DNA of 33,797 nt, taken from positions 1 through 33,797 of the forward strand of contig JAPKCQ010000007.1 of NCBI GenBank assembly GCA_026421165.1, given 5' to 3'. This document shows positions 9,384-19,700 of this stretch, piece after piece (positions within the stretch are counted from its first letter, which is position 1; each line of letters opens with the position of its first letter). Under the pieces are notes generated by a model. It was given only the letters and a program-made list of their open reading frames with translations. It was not told the origin of the DNA and did no database searches. Source of the stretch: Lewinella sp. (GTDB taxonomy: Bacteria; Bacteroidota; Bacteroidia; Chitinophagales; Saprospiraceae). The translations under genes and the position numbers were made by a program.

Positions 9384-10010
9384 ATGCGCAAGATCGACCA
9401 CATAGTCTACACCGTACCCAACCTGGAAGAAGCCGTCGCCGAGCTTGAGGCCCGCCTCGGCGTAAAGCCCCTCATCGGCGGCAGGCACGACACCCAGGGA
9501 ACGAGAAACGCCCTCATTAACCTCAATGACGGCGCCTACCTCGAAATCCTCGCCGCCGACGATGAGAACACCAACATCCCGCCGCCCCGCTGGATGGGTG
9601 TCGATGTGCTCTCCCGATCCCGCATTACCCGCTGGGCCCTGAAGTCCAACAACCTCACTACCGACGGCAAGGTTCTCCGCGAGCACGATCCCGCTCTCGG
9701 CCATACCAAAGCCGGCTCCCGTCAACGGCCCGACGGCAGCATGCTTCGCTGGGAGTTAATCCTTCCTACCTCCGTTCCCGAGGTAGACGTAATTCCCTTT
9801 ATGGTAGACTGGAGCCAGTCGGACATCCACCCACACGAAGCCCTGCCAGACATGGGGTGCAGCATTATTGAATTACTACTACAGCATCCGGAACCCGAAC
9901 GTATTCAGCCCGTTCTACAGGAGCTTGGCGTAAAGGTGCCCGTAACAAAGGGTGAAGAGCCGGATATTATTTTAGTACTGCGGTGCCCCGCTGGAAATAT
10001 TCCGATTTAG
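9384..10010 (+). CDS. VOC/glyoxalase-like domain protein
   Basis: MRKIDHIVYTVPNLEEAVAELEARLGVKPLIGGRHDTQGTRNALINLNDGAYLEILAAD. Confidence 0.85.
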   Translation: MRKIDHIVYTVPNLEEAVAELEARLGVKPLIGGRHDTQGTRNALINLNDGAYLEILAADDENTNIPPPRWMGVDVLSRSRITRWALKSNNLTTDGKVLREHDPALGHTKAGSRQRPDGSMLRWELILPTSVPEVDVIPFMVDWSQSDIHPHEALPDMGCSIIELLLQHPEPERIQPVLQELGVKVPVTKGEEPDIILVLRCPAGNIPI

Positions 10011-10080
10011 AACAGTGGGGTATTTTCTCCTCCGCAGCACCTTTTTCAACCACCAACGTTAAACCAAAAAACCACCCAAA

Positions 10081-10692
10081 ATGCACTTAAAGATCGAAGA
10101 CATCCTAGCCCAGGAATCCATGTACCGCCGCCATTTCATGAACACATTACCTGGCCCACGGGGCGTTCACTTGGTAGGGACTAAAGGTCATCGGGGTGCG
10201 GAGAATATCGGCGTCTTTAGTTCCTTTGTACACATCAGCGCCAGCTCACCGCCCCTACTTGGCTTCATCATGCGCCCCCTCACCGTACCGCGGGATACGT
10301 ACCACAATATCAAGGCCAATAAGTGGTTCACCATCAATACGCTTCATCCCGATTTTTTGGACCAAGCACACCAGACGAGTGCGAACTACCCGAACGGTGA
10401 GTCCGAGTTCGTCGCTACCGGCCTTACACCGGAATACAGTGAAGATTGTAAAGCGCCCTACGTCGCAGAAAGTAGAATCCGGATTGGCCTTACCTTCGAG
10501 GAGGAGCACAAAATCAGCGGCATCGAGACCTTTTTCATCGTTGGTCGGGTGCGGGAAATCTTTCTCCCGGACGAGGCGGTGGCCGCTACGGGCCACGTCG
10601 ATCATGAGTTACTCCAAACGATGAGTGTGGCTGGTTTAGACAACTATCATGAGGTTGGCAAGGGAAAACGGCTGCCTTACGCACGGCCGTAA
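10081..10692 (+). CDS. Flavin reductase-like (FMN-binding) family protein
   Basis: LPGPRGVHLVGTKGHRGAENIGVFSSFVHISASSPPLLGFIMRP...FTINTLHPDF. Confidence 0.8.
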   Translation: MHLKIEDILAQESMYRRHFMNTLPGPRGVHLVGTKGHRGAENIGVFSSFVHISASSPPLLGFIMRPLTVPRDTYHNIKANKWFTINTLHPDFLDQAHQTSANYPNGESEFVATGLTPEYSEDCKAPYVAESRIRIGLTFEEEHKISGIETFFIVGRVREIFLPDEAVAATGHVDHELLQTMSVAGLDNYHEVGKGKRLPYARP

Positions 10693-10854
10693 CCTGGTTC
10701 ATCCTTAATTTTCAGCGTATCAAGTGCTGTTCTCCGTCGGTTGTCCAATAATCCAGCCCCTGGCGTAAAAAAATGGAACAATCCACGTTTAAACAATTAA
10801 AATATATTCCAACAATACCCTCTTCCGGACACCAATATTCCCTAGCTTACCATT

Positions 10855-12996
10855 GTGAGCCAACCTAAAAAATATGCCCCCGCCGCATGGGGAACCGTTC
10901 CGGTAGTTCCACTTGTACTGGCGCTCATCTGCGGTATTCTTACGGCTGATTGGCTTGGCTTTACGTCTCCTGTTTTTTGGCTCACAATTACCGTCTTAGC
11001 CGCGCTCGGTGCCTTACTGACCGTTGTTCGGCGCGCACCCGCCCGCTGGTGGTCAGTGCTTGGTAGTGGGCTTATCCTGCTATCCGTATTCAGCTTTGGA
11101 GCCTGGCGGTTTAACGACGCCTACCTGCCCGCAAAAGAGAATTTCTTCACCAAGCATTTAGAGCAGAACGACCTCTTGGCCGGAAGGGTAGAAAGCCTTA
11201 AACCCGGCCGCAGTCGGATGCGGGCAGAAGTGCAGCTCAGCCATATTTTCAGAGACTCAAGTGGCCACCTTCCGGTAAAGGGCAAGCTGCTGGTTTACCT
11301 GCCGCCAGACGAGCAGACCGGGCAGCTAAAAGCCGGAGACCAGATCGTATTCAAGTCCGAGCCAAACGCTATCCCACCACCGCTCAACCCGGGAGTTTTC
11401 GACTTCCGGGCCTACTCCGCCCGCCGGGGAATTCACCACCAGGTTTTTCTACGAACGGCTGCGGAGTGGCGCATAGCTGAAAGTTCCCGTAATGGCATCT
11501 ACGCGCGCGCCCAGGGCTGGCGGCAGGCCTGGTTTAAAACTTTTCAGGACCATCTTACTGGCGACGAACTGGCCGTCGCAGCAGCCTTGGTCATCGGCCA
11601 GCGCGACCTGATCACCGAGGAGGTAAAGTCGGCTTACACCGACACCGGAGCCGTACACGTGCTCGCGGTATCGGGCCTCCACGTGGGCATCATTTTCATG
11701 ATCCTAACTTTCTTTCTGGAACGAGTGCTGCGGCTTGACCGGACAAAATCTGGGCGGGTAGCCGTCATCCTCATCAGCGTAATTTGTATCTGGGCCTTTG
11801 CCCTAATTTCGGGGCTGAGCGCCTCCGTGCAACGGGCGGCGATCATGTTCTCGTTGTTAGCAGTGGGGCGCATTGCTTTTCGGAAGATCCATGTGTTCAA
11901 CACCCTGTCCGTAGCGGCGCTGGGGATGCTCATTTACCAACCAAGTCAGTTGTTTCATGTCGGATTTCAGCTATCGTTTATGGCCATCATTGGCATCGTA
12001 GCCTTCACGAATTACCTGAACCGCTTGGTCTACCTTCCCGGGCTGGTGACGCGCAAGGCGTGGTCGGCCGTCGCGGCGTCTACCGGCGCGCAGCTAGGCA
12101 CCTTGCCTTTATCGCTGCTCTACTTCAAGCAGTTTCCGGCGTATTTCATGATCAGCGGCACCCTGGTGATCGTTTTCGCTTTCGCAACCATGTTTCTGGG
12201 TTTGCTGCATGGTTTCACGGCGGGAGTACTCAAGGTTTCCGTACTAGCCGATGGCACCGGCTGGCTACTCTCGTTCGTCGTGGAGCTTCAAAACGCACTC
12301 ATATTTTTCTTCCGTAAGCTGCCCGGTGCGCTGATCGAATTACGGTCATTTGACGGCCCTTCAAGTCTGATGCTGGCCCTGAGCATCGGAGGCCTGGGGG
12401 CTTTCTTCCGTTGGCGCAAGCGCAGTTTCCTGCTTGCCGCCGGCGCGTTGCTAGTTATTATGTTTATTTGGGCGCAGGCGCAGGTGCAAGGAACGGGCGA
12501 GGGCAACGGACTGACCGTATTCCACGTCTCCCGGGGAACCCTGATTGACCTTACCTCCGAAGGCCACGCCTGGTCGTTGGGCGAACAACCCCAAATCAAA
12601 GACCTTGATTTCAGCGCAGGGCCGCTGCGCAAAAGCCTTGGTTACGCTCCCGAGGCCACCTTCCCGCTGAGCCCCGGCGTGGATACCTCGCTTACCGCTG
12701 GCATCAACCTTCGTTTCCCTTACTTCAACTTCGGCGATAGCCAGTGGGCGGTGCTTGATGGCAAGTTGAAAATGCTCCCTGAACTTGATTTCGACAGACT
12801 TACCCATTTACTGATTATGAATGATTTCCGGCCGAAACAGATGCCCGCCCTGCCTGCTGACCAAAAATTACTAATTATTCTGGACGGTAGCATCCCGTTT
12901 TACCGTTGGGAAGACTGGCGCAAGCAAGCGGACGAATTAGGCTGGCGGCTACACATTACCGGAGAGGATGGAGCTTATCAGCTTTTGGGCGAATAA
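10855..12996 (+). CDS. comEC: ComEC/Rec2 family competence membrane protein (GTG start)
   Basis: DUF4131-like N-terminus, then GAVHVLAVSGLHVGI, LSASVQRAAIMFSL and HVGFQLSFMAI, which are ComEC competence-domain motifs. Confidence 0.9.
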   Translation: MSQPKKYAPAAWGTVPVVPLVLALICGILTADWLGFTSPVFWLTITVLAALGALLTVVRRAPARWWSVLGSGLILLSVFSFGAWRFNDAYLPAKENFFTKHLEQNDLLAGRVESLKPGRSRMRAEVQLSHIFRDSSGHLPVKGKLLVYLPPDEQTGQLKAGDQIVFKSEPNAIPPPLNPGVFDFRAYSARRGIHHQVFLRTAAEWRIAESSRNGIYARAQGWRQAWFKTFQDHLTGDELAVAAALVIGQRDLITEEVKSAYTDTGAVHVLAVSGLHVGIIFMILTFFLERVLRLDRTKSGRVAVILISVICIWAFALISGLSASVQRAAIMFSLLAVGRIAFRKIHVFNTLSVAALGMLIYQPSQLFHVGFQLSFMAIIGIVAFTNYLNRLVYLPGLVTRKAWSAVAASTGAQLGTLPLSLLYFKQFPAYFMISGTLVIVFAFATMFLGLLHGFTAGVLKVSVLADGTGWLLSFVVELQNALIFFFRKLPGALIELRSFDGPSSLMLALSIGGLGAFFRWRKRSFLLAAGALLVIMFIWAQAQVQGTGEGNGLTVFHVSRGTLIDLTSEGHAWSLGEQPQIKDLDFSAGPLRKSLGYAPEATFPLSPGVDTSLTAGINLRFPYFNFGDSQWAVLDGKLKMLPELDFDRLTHLLIMNDFRPKQMPALPADQKLLIILDGSIPFYRWEDWRKQADELGWRLHITGEDGAYQLLGE

Positions 12997-13027
12997 TTTT
13001 GTCCCGGTCGGGCCTTTCTAAGGTACC

Positions 13028-16000
13028 CTACAGTTTCACCAGGTCCTCCAACTCCCGATTACTCATCTTACCGATAAAGGTCTCCCCCGTACCAACACTC
13101 AGATCTGCCAAATTTTTCTTGCTCTGGATCAACTGATCGATCTTATCCTCAAAGGTGTTTTCGGTAACTAGGCGGTGGACGAACACCGTCCGCTCCTGTC
13201 CGATGCGGTAGGCTCGGTCCGTAGCTTGGGCTTCCACGGCCGGGTTCCACCAGAGATCGTAGTGAATCACGTGATTGGCGGCAGTGAGGTTAAGACCCGT
13301 ACCGCCGGCTTTGATGGAAAGCAGGAAGACAGAGCAGGAGGGGTCGTTCTGGAAGCGGTCCACCATGGCTTCGCGCTGATCCGTGGAGCAGCCGCCGTGA
13401 AGGAAGGGCGGCTCGAAGCCAAATTCTTCTCGGATCATTTTCACCATCAGCTCTCCCATGCTGCGGTACTGGGTGAAGATCAGGGTTTTGTCACCGTTTT
13501 CCAGGATCCCCGCCAGGCGTTCCTTCAGCATTCCTGCTTTACCGCTGTCGCCAAAGTCGGGTTTGCCTTTTTTGAGAAACTGAACGGGGTGGTTACAGCA
13601 CTGCTTGAGGGCGGTGATCAGCTTGAGGATGAGCCCCTGCCGACCAATGCCATTTTTGGCTTCCTCGACCATCCGCATGTTCTCATCCAAAATGCTCTGG
13701 TAGAGCGCCGCCTGGTTCGGGGTGAGGCTGCAGTACTCAGTCTGCATCACTTTATCGGGAAGGTCGGAGATGATGGATTTATCCGTTTTGAGGCGGCGGA
13801 GGACGAAGGGGGCGGTAAGTTTTCGGAAGCGGGCGGCGGTCGCAGCATCCCGCTCGCCCTGGATCGGCCGGGCGTAAGTTCCGTTGAAGTACGTTTTGGA
13901 GCCGAGGAATTTCGGCAGGGTAAAATCGAGGAGGCTCCAGTAGTCGAGCAGCTTGTTTTCAACCGGAGTTCCACTCATAGCAATGCGGATGGGTGCTTTT
14001 ATTTTTTTGATGGTCTTCGTCTGCTTCGCTGTAGGATTTTTAATGGCCTGGGCCTCGTCGATGATGAGTATCCGGTAGCCACCTTTGGCGAAGGTTTCCT
14101 CTTCGGAGCGAACCACGCCGTAGGTGGTCAGTAGCACGTCGTAATCGTTATTATCAGGCAATTTACGCCCCGGTCCGTGGTAAACATGAGGGCGAAGCGC
14201 GGGTGCGAAACGGTTGATCTCCCGCCGCCAGTTGCCCAGCAGGCTGGTGGGCATCACCACGAGCGCTTTGTCCTTGTCTAGTCCACCGCCCTGCCGGTAC
14301 TGTTCGAGTAGGGTAATGACCTGGAGGGTTTTTCCGAGGCCCATATCGTCGGCAATAATGGAGCCAAACCCCAGGCTGCTATTGGCATAAAGCCAGTCGA
14401 AACCATCTTTTTGGTAAGGACGTAATGTGGCATTAATGCCCTTCGGGACGGGAGTTGACGGACCATTCCGCCATTGTTGAATTTGGGCGCGGAGCGCAGG
14501 TGCAATGCGAACCGGTCCGCCTTGGTATTCCTCGGTGAAGATGACCTGGAGGCGTTCGTGCTGCTTCAACTCCGGCGGACCTGCATCTAGCTGGGCAATG
14601 AGTTTGGCCACTTCGGCGGGGTCGACGTAAGCATACCCTTCCTGCAATTTAACGAGGCCGTTGGAAGAAGTGAGCAGCTCGCGAAATTCGGCATCGGTAA
14701 GGTCTTTGTTTCCAAGTGCAGCCTGCCAACTGAAGCGCAGAATGTTATCGAGTGAAATAATACCTGAAAGTTCGAACGCTTCGCCGGAGGCGCTACTTTC
14801 GGCCCGCAGCCCGAGCCTAGGTCGCAGCAATTTTTTCAGGGCTTTCGGGAGCATGACCGTCAGGCCGAGGGCTTCCATTGTCGGCAATACCTTCAGCAAT
14901 ACCGGGGTGAATTCGGAGACGGGGTAGCGGAGCGGTTTTTTTCCACCATCCGCCAGGTAGGTTTCCATATCGGGGAAGTGGCGGGCGAGTCCTCCGAGAA
15001 GCTGGATGACGACCAGCCGGTCCGCAGGAGCGAGTCCCCCCTCACCCTGCCATTCAAAGAACGTTTTTGGCACCTGCGTTCGCGCCGCCATTTTATCATT
15101 AATGAGCAGGTCAACGAGCAATTCATCGTCTTCTTCTGTCACCCGAAAAATGGGCTGTAGGCGCTGGTCCGCCAGGTGAAGGTCCGCCAGCCAGCGGTGC
15201 ATCACTAACGGAAACCCCTCGGTGCCCGTGAGGCCAAACGTCTGCTGGCCACGCAGTAAAAATAGTTTCCGTGCCGGAATCTCCGCCCGCTCAGCGTGGG
15301 TAGATTCGCGAATTATGAGGCCCAGAAGTGCCGATAGTAGTTGCCGGGGAGCCTCTTCTTTCGTAAACTCTTGGACGTCAGCGTTCTCCGGCGAGAAGTA
15401 CAACACCGTCGATGAGGCCAGGGCATAGCTGCGCCGGAGCAGGTCGCACGCGGCTTCCCCCACCGCGGAGGGAATGTAGCGCAGCACGAAACGGTCATCG
15501 CCGGCATCGAGTAACTGGGGCACGTAAGCCTTCACCTCCGCCACCTTGCGGGCCAGCTGAAAGAAAAGGAGCAACGTGCGCGCTTCCGCGTCGAGGCGGT
15601 GTCGTTCCACCGCTTCAAGCTTGGTGAGCCAGTCGATGAGGGCTTCTTCGCGGCTGATTTCAAAGAGGGTTTCATCCTCGTCATCGAAGGAGAAAAGGTG
15701 GCCCAGGCTGAGGTTTTCATCGAGGTGAAGCTCAAGTCTTCCGCCTTCGGGAAGCAGAGACTCCGAGTTCACATCGTTTGCGGCCAGCCACATTTTTTTA
15801 GCGTAGCGGCTGGTTTTCTTGCACAGCCCGTCGAGGAAGCGGGGCAGGTCTCCGTTGCCGTCGAAGGCGGGAGTTTCGCCCAATTTTTCCATAGCCCGCC
15901 AGCCACTATCATCGAGAACGCCAAAATCGAGCTGCTGGTAAACCTCTTCTTCCCAACGGTAGGCCTGCGGTTCGCCGATGTCCTGCAACAAGTCATTAAG

Positions 16001-16669
16001 TAGGGGAATGCTATTTTGAGCGAAGCCGTCGCCGCTTAGTTCGTCGATGGCCGCTTTGAGGTCGAGCCCCCTGAGTTTGAAGAGTTGAAAGGGATCGCCG
16101 TCAATATCAGCGGCGATGACGTAAAGCAAGGCGGCCTGGTGCTTGCAGGGCGTTGACCAGTCGGGGCAGTCGCAATTAACGCCCAGCTCGGAAAAGCCTT
16201 TGGGAAAGATGCTGAGGTTGCGGTCGGCCAGCAGTTCCACCAAACTTCCCGGCAACTGACCGGCGAGTAACTGACCGAGGATAGCAGCATTGCTGGTTAT
16301 TTCCTTTAAGATGGCTTTGGCCTGGGGCTCCGTCCACGGCTTCCAGTCAAGGCTGATGCCGTACGGGCGGGGCATACTTCCCTGAACGGTTGCGCTTATT
16401 TTTCCGGGTCCGTCAGTAGTGATGTTTAAGACAAGACCTTTGTTTGCGTAGGTTTTCCCGCGGCCTAGGCGGCCGCTGTTGTCGGCCCGTTGCAAGGCTT
16501 CGAGAAATTCTTTCCCCCACCAGGTGGTACCGTACTTACGTCGGTAGCTACCGGCGCGGGCGGCGGGGGCGGGGCGGTATTCGTAGTTCCAGGAATTGGA
16601 CAAGGCTGGTGGGGTTATTTTTAGTCGGAAGTTACGGTGAACGTAGAGAACGGGAGGCTCACAAATCAA
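13028..16669 (-). CDS. SNF2 family DEAD/DEAH-box helicase with SWIM zinc finger
   Basis: SWIM motif CDCPDWSTPCKHQAALLY; DDMGLGKTLQ, LIIDEAQAIKN, MSGTPVENK, GGTGLNLTAANHVIHYDLWWNPAVEAQATDRAYRIGQ. Confidence 0.96.
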   Translation of the reverse strand: MICEPPVLYVHRNFRLKITPPALSNSWNYEYRPAPAARAGSYRRKYGTTWWGKEFLEALQRADNSGRLGRGKTYANKGLVLNITTDGPGKISATVQGSMPRPYGISLDWKPWTEPQAKAILKEITSNAAILGQLLAGQLPGSLVELLADRNLSIFPKGFSELGVNCDCPDWSTPCKHQAALLYVIAADIDGDPFQLFKLRGLDLKAAIDELSGDGFAQNSIPLLNDLLQDIGEPQAYRWEEEVYQQLDFGVLDDSGWRAMEKLGETPAFDGNGDLPRFLDGLCKKTSRYAKKMWLAANDVNSESLLPEGGRLELHLDENLSLGHLFSFDDEDETLFEISREEALIDWLTKLEAVERHRLDAEARTLLLFFQLARKVAEVKAYVPQLLDAGDDRFVLRYIPSAVGEAACDLLRRSYALASSTVLYFSPENADVQEFTKEEAPRQLLSALLGLIIRESTHAERAEIPARKLFLLRGQQTFGLTGTEGFPLVMHRWLADLHLADQRLQPIFRVTEEDDELLVDLLINDKMAARTQVPKTFFEWQGEGGLAPADRLVVIQLLGGLARHFPDMETYLADGGKKPLRYPVSEFTPVLLKVLPTMEALGLTVMLPKALKKLLRPRLGLRAESSASGEAFELSGIISLDNILRFSWQAALGNKDLTDAEFRELLTSSNGLVKLQEGYAYVDPAEVAKLIAQLDAGPPELKQHERLQVIFTEEYQGGPVRIAPALRAQIQQWRNGPSTPVPKGINATLRPYQKDGFDWLYANSSLGFGSIIADDMGLGKTLQVITLLEQYRQGGGLDKDKALVVMPTSLLGNWRREINRFAPALRPHVYHGPGRKLPDNNDYDVLLTTYGVVRSEEETFAKGGYRILIIDEAQAIKNPTAKQTKTIKKIKAPIRIAMSGTPVENKLLDYWSLLDFTLPKFLGSKTYFNGTYARPIQGERDAATAARFRKLTAPFVLRRLKTDKSIISDLPDKVMQTEYCSLTPNQAALYQSILDENMRMVEEAKNGIGRQGLILKLITALKQCCNHPVQFLKKGKPDFGDSGKAGMLKERLAGILENGDKTLIFTQYRSMGELMVKMIREEFGFEPPFLHGGCSTDQREAMVDRFQNDPSCSVFLLSIKAGGTGLNLTAANHVIHYDLWWNPAVEAQATDRAYRIGQERTVFVHRLVTENTFEDKIDQLIQSKKNLADLSVGTGETFIGKMSNRELEDLVKL

Positions 16670-16780
16670 ACTGTAATGCGATTACCCCTGATTCAACCCT
16701 CCCACCATACCATCTTTTGAAAGTACCTTAGTCTAACCATAAATCGTTAGTCCGTAACTTGTACCGTCTAAACGTTTTAC

Positions 16781-19700
16781 ATGCCAACAATGAACGACCG
16801 TCTTATAATCGACCTGAGAAAGCTCCAGCTCTGCCTACTGCTCGTATTTTCGAGCATTACCGGGTTATGGGCTCAGTGCAATGAGACACCGGTTTTCAGC
16901 ACCTCAGCGACAGAAGTCGAACGTTCCTGCCACCTTTATTCCAGCGCGGATTTTACCGCTTTGGCGGCAAATGTAAACCGTTGTTACCGGGTAAGCGCGG
17001 CCACCGGAACGATCATTTCTGGTAGCCTGGACGCGCGGCTAGAAGCGGCTTTGATGGCTGGAGGGGCACTGCCCCTGGCGACGTCTCCCTGCTCCGAGGA
17101 GGTAGAGGTTTGTTTGTCCGGAGCGACGGTCACTCCAACTCGCAGCTGTGTTGATACGGTTTGGCTGATTCGAACCTTCACCGCTCGAAACACTGCTCCA
17201 GAAGCTTCCCCTGCTCCCGTGTCTTTCACCCAAAACATCTTTTTTACCCGGCCCACGCTTGAGGAAATGAGCGGAGTGGAGAACGTCACCTTCTACTTTC
17301 CCGACAACGGCAACGGGATGCCAGAAAACCCAGCTCCACGTCCTGGCGACTTTCCATTGACCGGAGATCGCCAGCACCTATCCGCCGATTTTTGCGGCTA
17401 CACGGTCACCTTTCGGGACGGAGAACGCGACGGCGGATGCGGCAATAATTATACTTTTGTTCGCACCTTTGGTGTTGCGAACGACTGTGGCGACGACAGC
17501 CGGGTGTTTTCCCAAGTCGTCCGAGTGGGCGACCAACGAACTACCGTGGAGTCACCGCCATCGATGGTACAAAACCCACTATTCTTCGGTACGAACTCCG
17601 ACTGTGTCGCCGTGATCGACACCCGCCTTACCGGCCTAACCATCGCTGACATCTGCGACGGAAGCAGCAGGCTGAACGCCTACGTTTATCTTAATGGGCA
17701 GCTTGGCAACACGCCACTCGGCCCCTACCGCGTTTTCAGCTCCAGCGAGCCGCAGAATTTCACCGACCCTATCCCCATCGGCCAGCACGTCATCCGCTAC
17801 CTCGGCCAGGACTCCTACGGTACACAGACGATTCTTGACATCGATTTCGAGGTCGGTGACAACAATCTACCGACGGCGGTCTGCCGCCAAACCCTTACTA
17901 TTTCTCTGGATGAAGACGGCACCGCATCACTGCCGGCCCTGGAGCTTAACCAGGGAAGCTTCGATGATTGCAGCGCTGTTACTTTCACGCTCACCCGCGC
18001 TGGTGGAATCTTTTTCCGTGAGCGCCTGATCATTAATTGCAATGACTTTGGAAGCATAACGACCACGCTGCGCGTAACCGACGCAACGGGTAATAACCGA
18101 ACAGAATGCAATGTGGAGGTAACGGTTACAGACCTACAACGGCCTACCTGTACCGCGCCACCTTCAACGAATATCACCTGCCGGACATTCGCCGATAATC
18201 TGCCTATAAACCTCCGCGAAGTATTCACCTCCGACCCCGCTGGCACCGCGAACCTACTGAATGCCACCTTCGGGGCCGCTTCCGGAGCGGATAACTGCGA
18301 CGCGCTGCGGCTGAGACAATTCCTAAACGGTGCCCTTTCCGAATGCGGAAGCGGTCGGTTCACCCGCAGCTTCGTGGTAAACGACCAAACGGGCTTCACC
18401 CAAATTGCACTCTGCCAGCAGTTCATTAACGTACGGCCTTACACAGAATACAGCCTGCGCCTACCGGGCGATCAGAATTACGACAGCTGCACCGATCTGC
18501 CTACTCCTACAGACCTGGTTCTCGGTGAAGGCGGCTGCGACCTCCTCACCGTCAGTACCGAAGCAGATACGCTAACGGGCGACGGCAGTGCATGTTACCA
18601 ACTCCGGCTCACGCATACCGTCATCAACTGGTGTGAATATGACGGAAGCTCCGCTCCGCTGGACATCCCGCGCGATGCGGACAACGACGGTAACCTGCGC
18701 ACCACCTTCTACCTCAACATCGATCCCGTAGGAAACGGAAGCCTGACGGACGATAAGGCCGTATTGGACCGGGACATCGTGGGTAACAACGGCAATGAGA
18801 TCGGACTCCTGGTTGATACGTACGGTAGTTCCTCCCGGCGTGGCTACTTCCGCTACGTGCAGCTCGTGACGGTTTCCGATAACGTCGCTCCGCAGGTTGA
18901 TATTACAGTTCCGGACAACGGACAAGCCATCACTAGTGATTGCCTAGGTAGCGTACTGCTCAGTTATACGACCTCCGACGATTGCGCCGTGCCCGAAACA
19001 AGGATTGCCCTCGATATTAATATAACCGACCGCAACGGAGACGACACCATCACCCGACCCGACTTCCTGGAAGACGGGGAGGTCAGCCCTAACCGTTTTA
19101 CCGTCCTCCCCGACGGCACCGTGAAAGTAGGCATCCGTTTCCTACCCATTGGCCAGCACCTGGCCCGGGTGCAAACTACCGACAACTGCGGCAACCTTAC
19201 CGAGCGCTTTGTTCTCCTCACCGTTGAAGACGGCCGCGCGCCCTTCCCCAACTGCTCGGAGGTAAATAGCGTGACGCTCACCCCTGATCCAGCTTTCGGT
19301 GGTATCACCGCTTTACTGGCCACTGACTTTATTCGCGGGCCGGCGACGGTCTGTACAGAAACACTGGTTACTTACTCTATTTACAGGGAAGAAACAGCCG
19401 ATCAGGCCGGTTTCGTTCCCTTCGCTAGCGAAGAACAGCTGAGCCTTGATTGTAGCGACTTGGGCCAAAACATCCTTCGGGTCTACGCCTTCGCCGAAGC
19501 TACCAGCCGCCATAACTACTGCAACATCAGCGTAAACGTGACGTCGACTAATGAAATCTGCGCCGGGCGGCTAGGCATCATCGACGGGTACGTTCTTACC
19601 GAAACGGGAGAGCCCATGGCCGATGTAGAAGTATTCGCCGCTGCCGACGGCCAGGAGATCGGGATCATGACTGAAGACGACGGTTATTACCGCTTTGACG

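Noticed and set aside
13175-14134. 319-aa plus-strand ORF
   Set aside because: Fully antisense to the strongly supported SNF2 helicase ORF; no recognisable motifs, consistent with a GC-rich antisense open frame.
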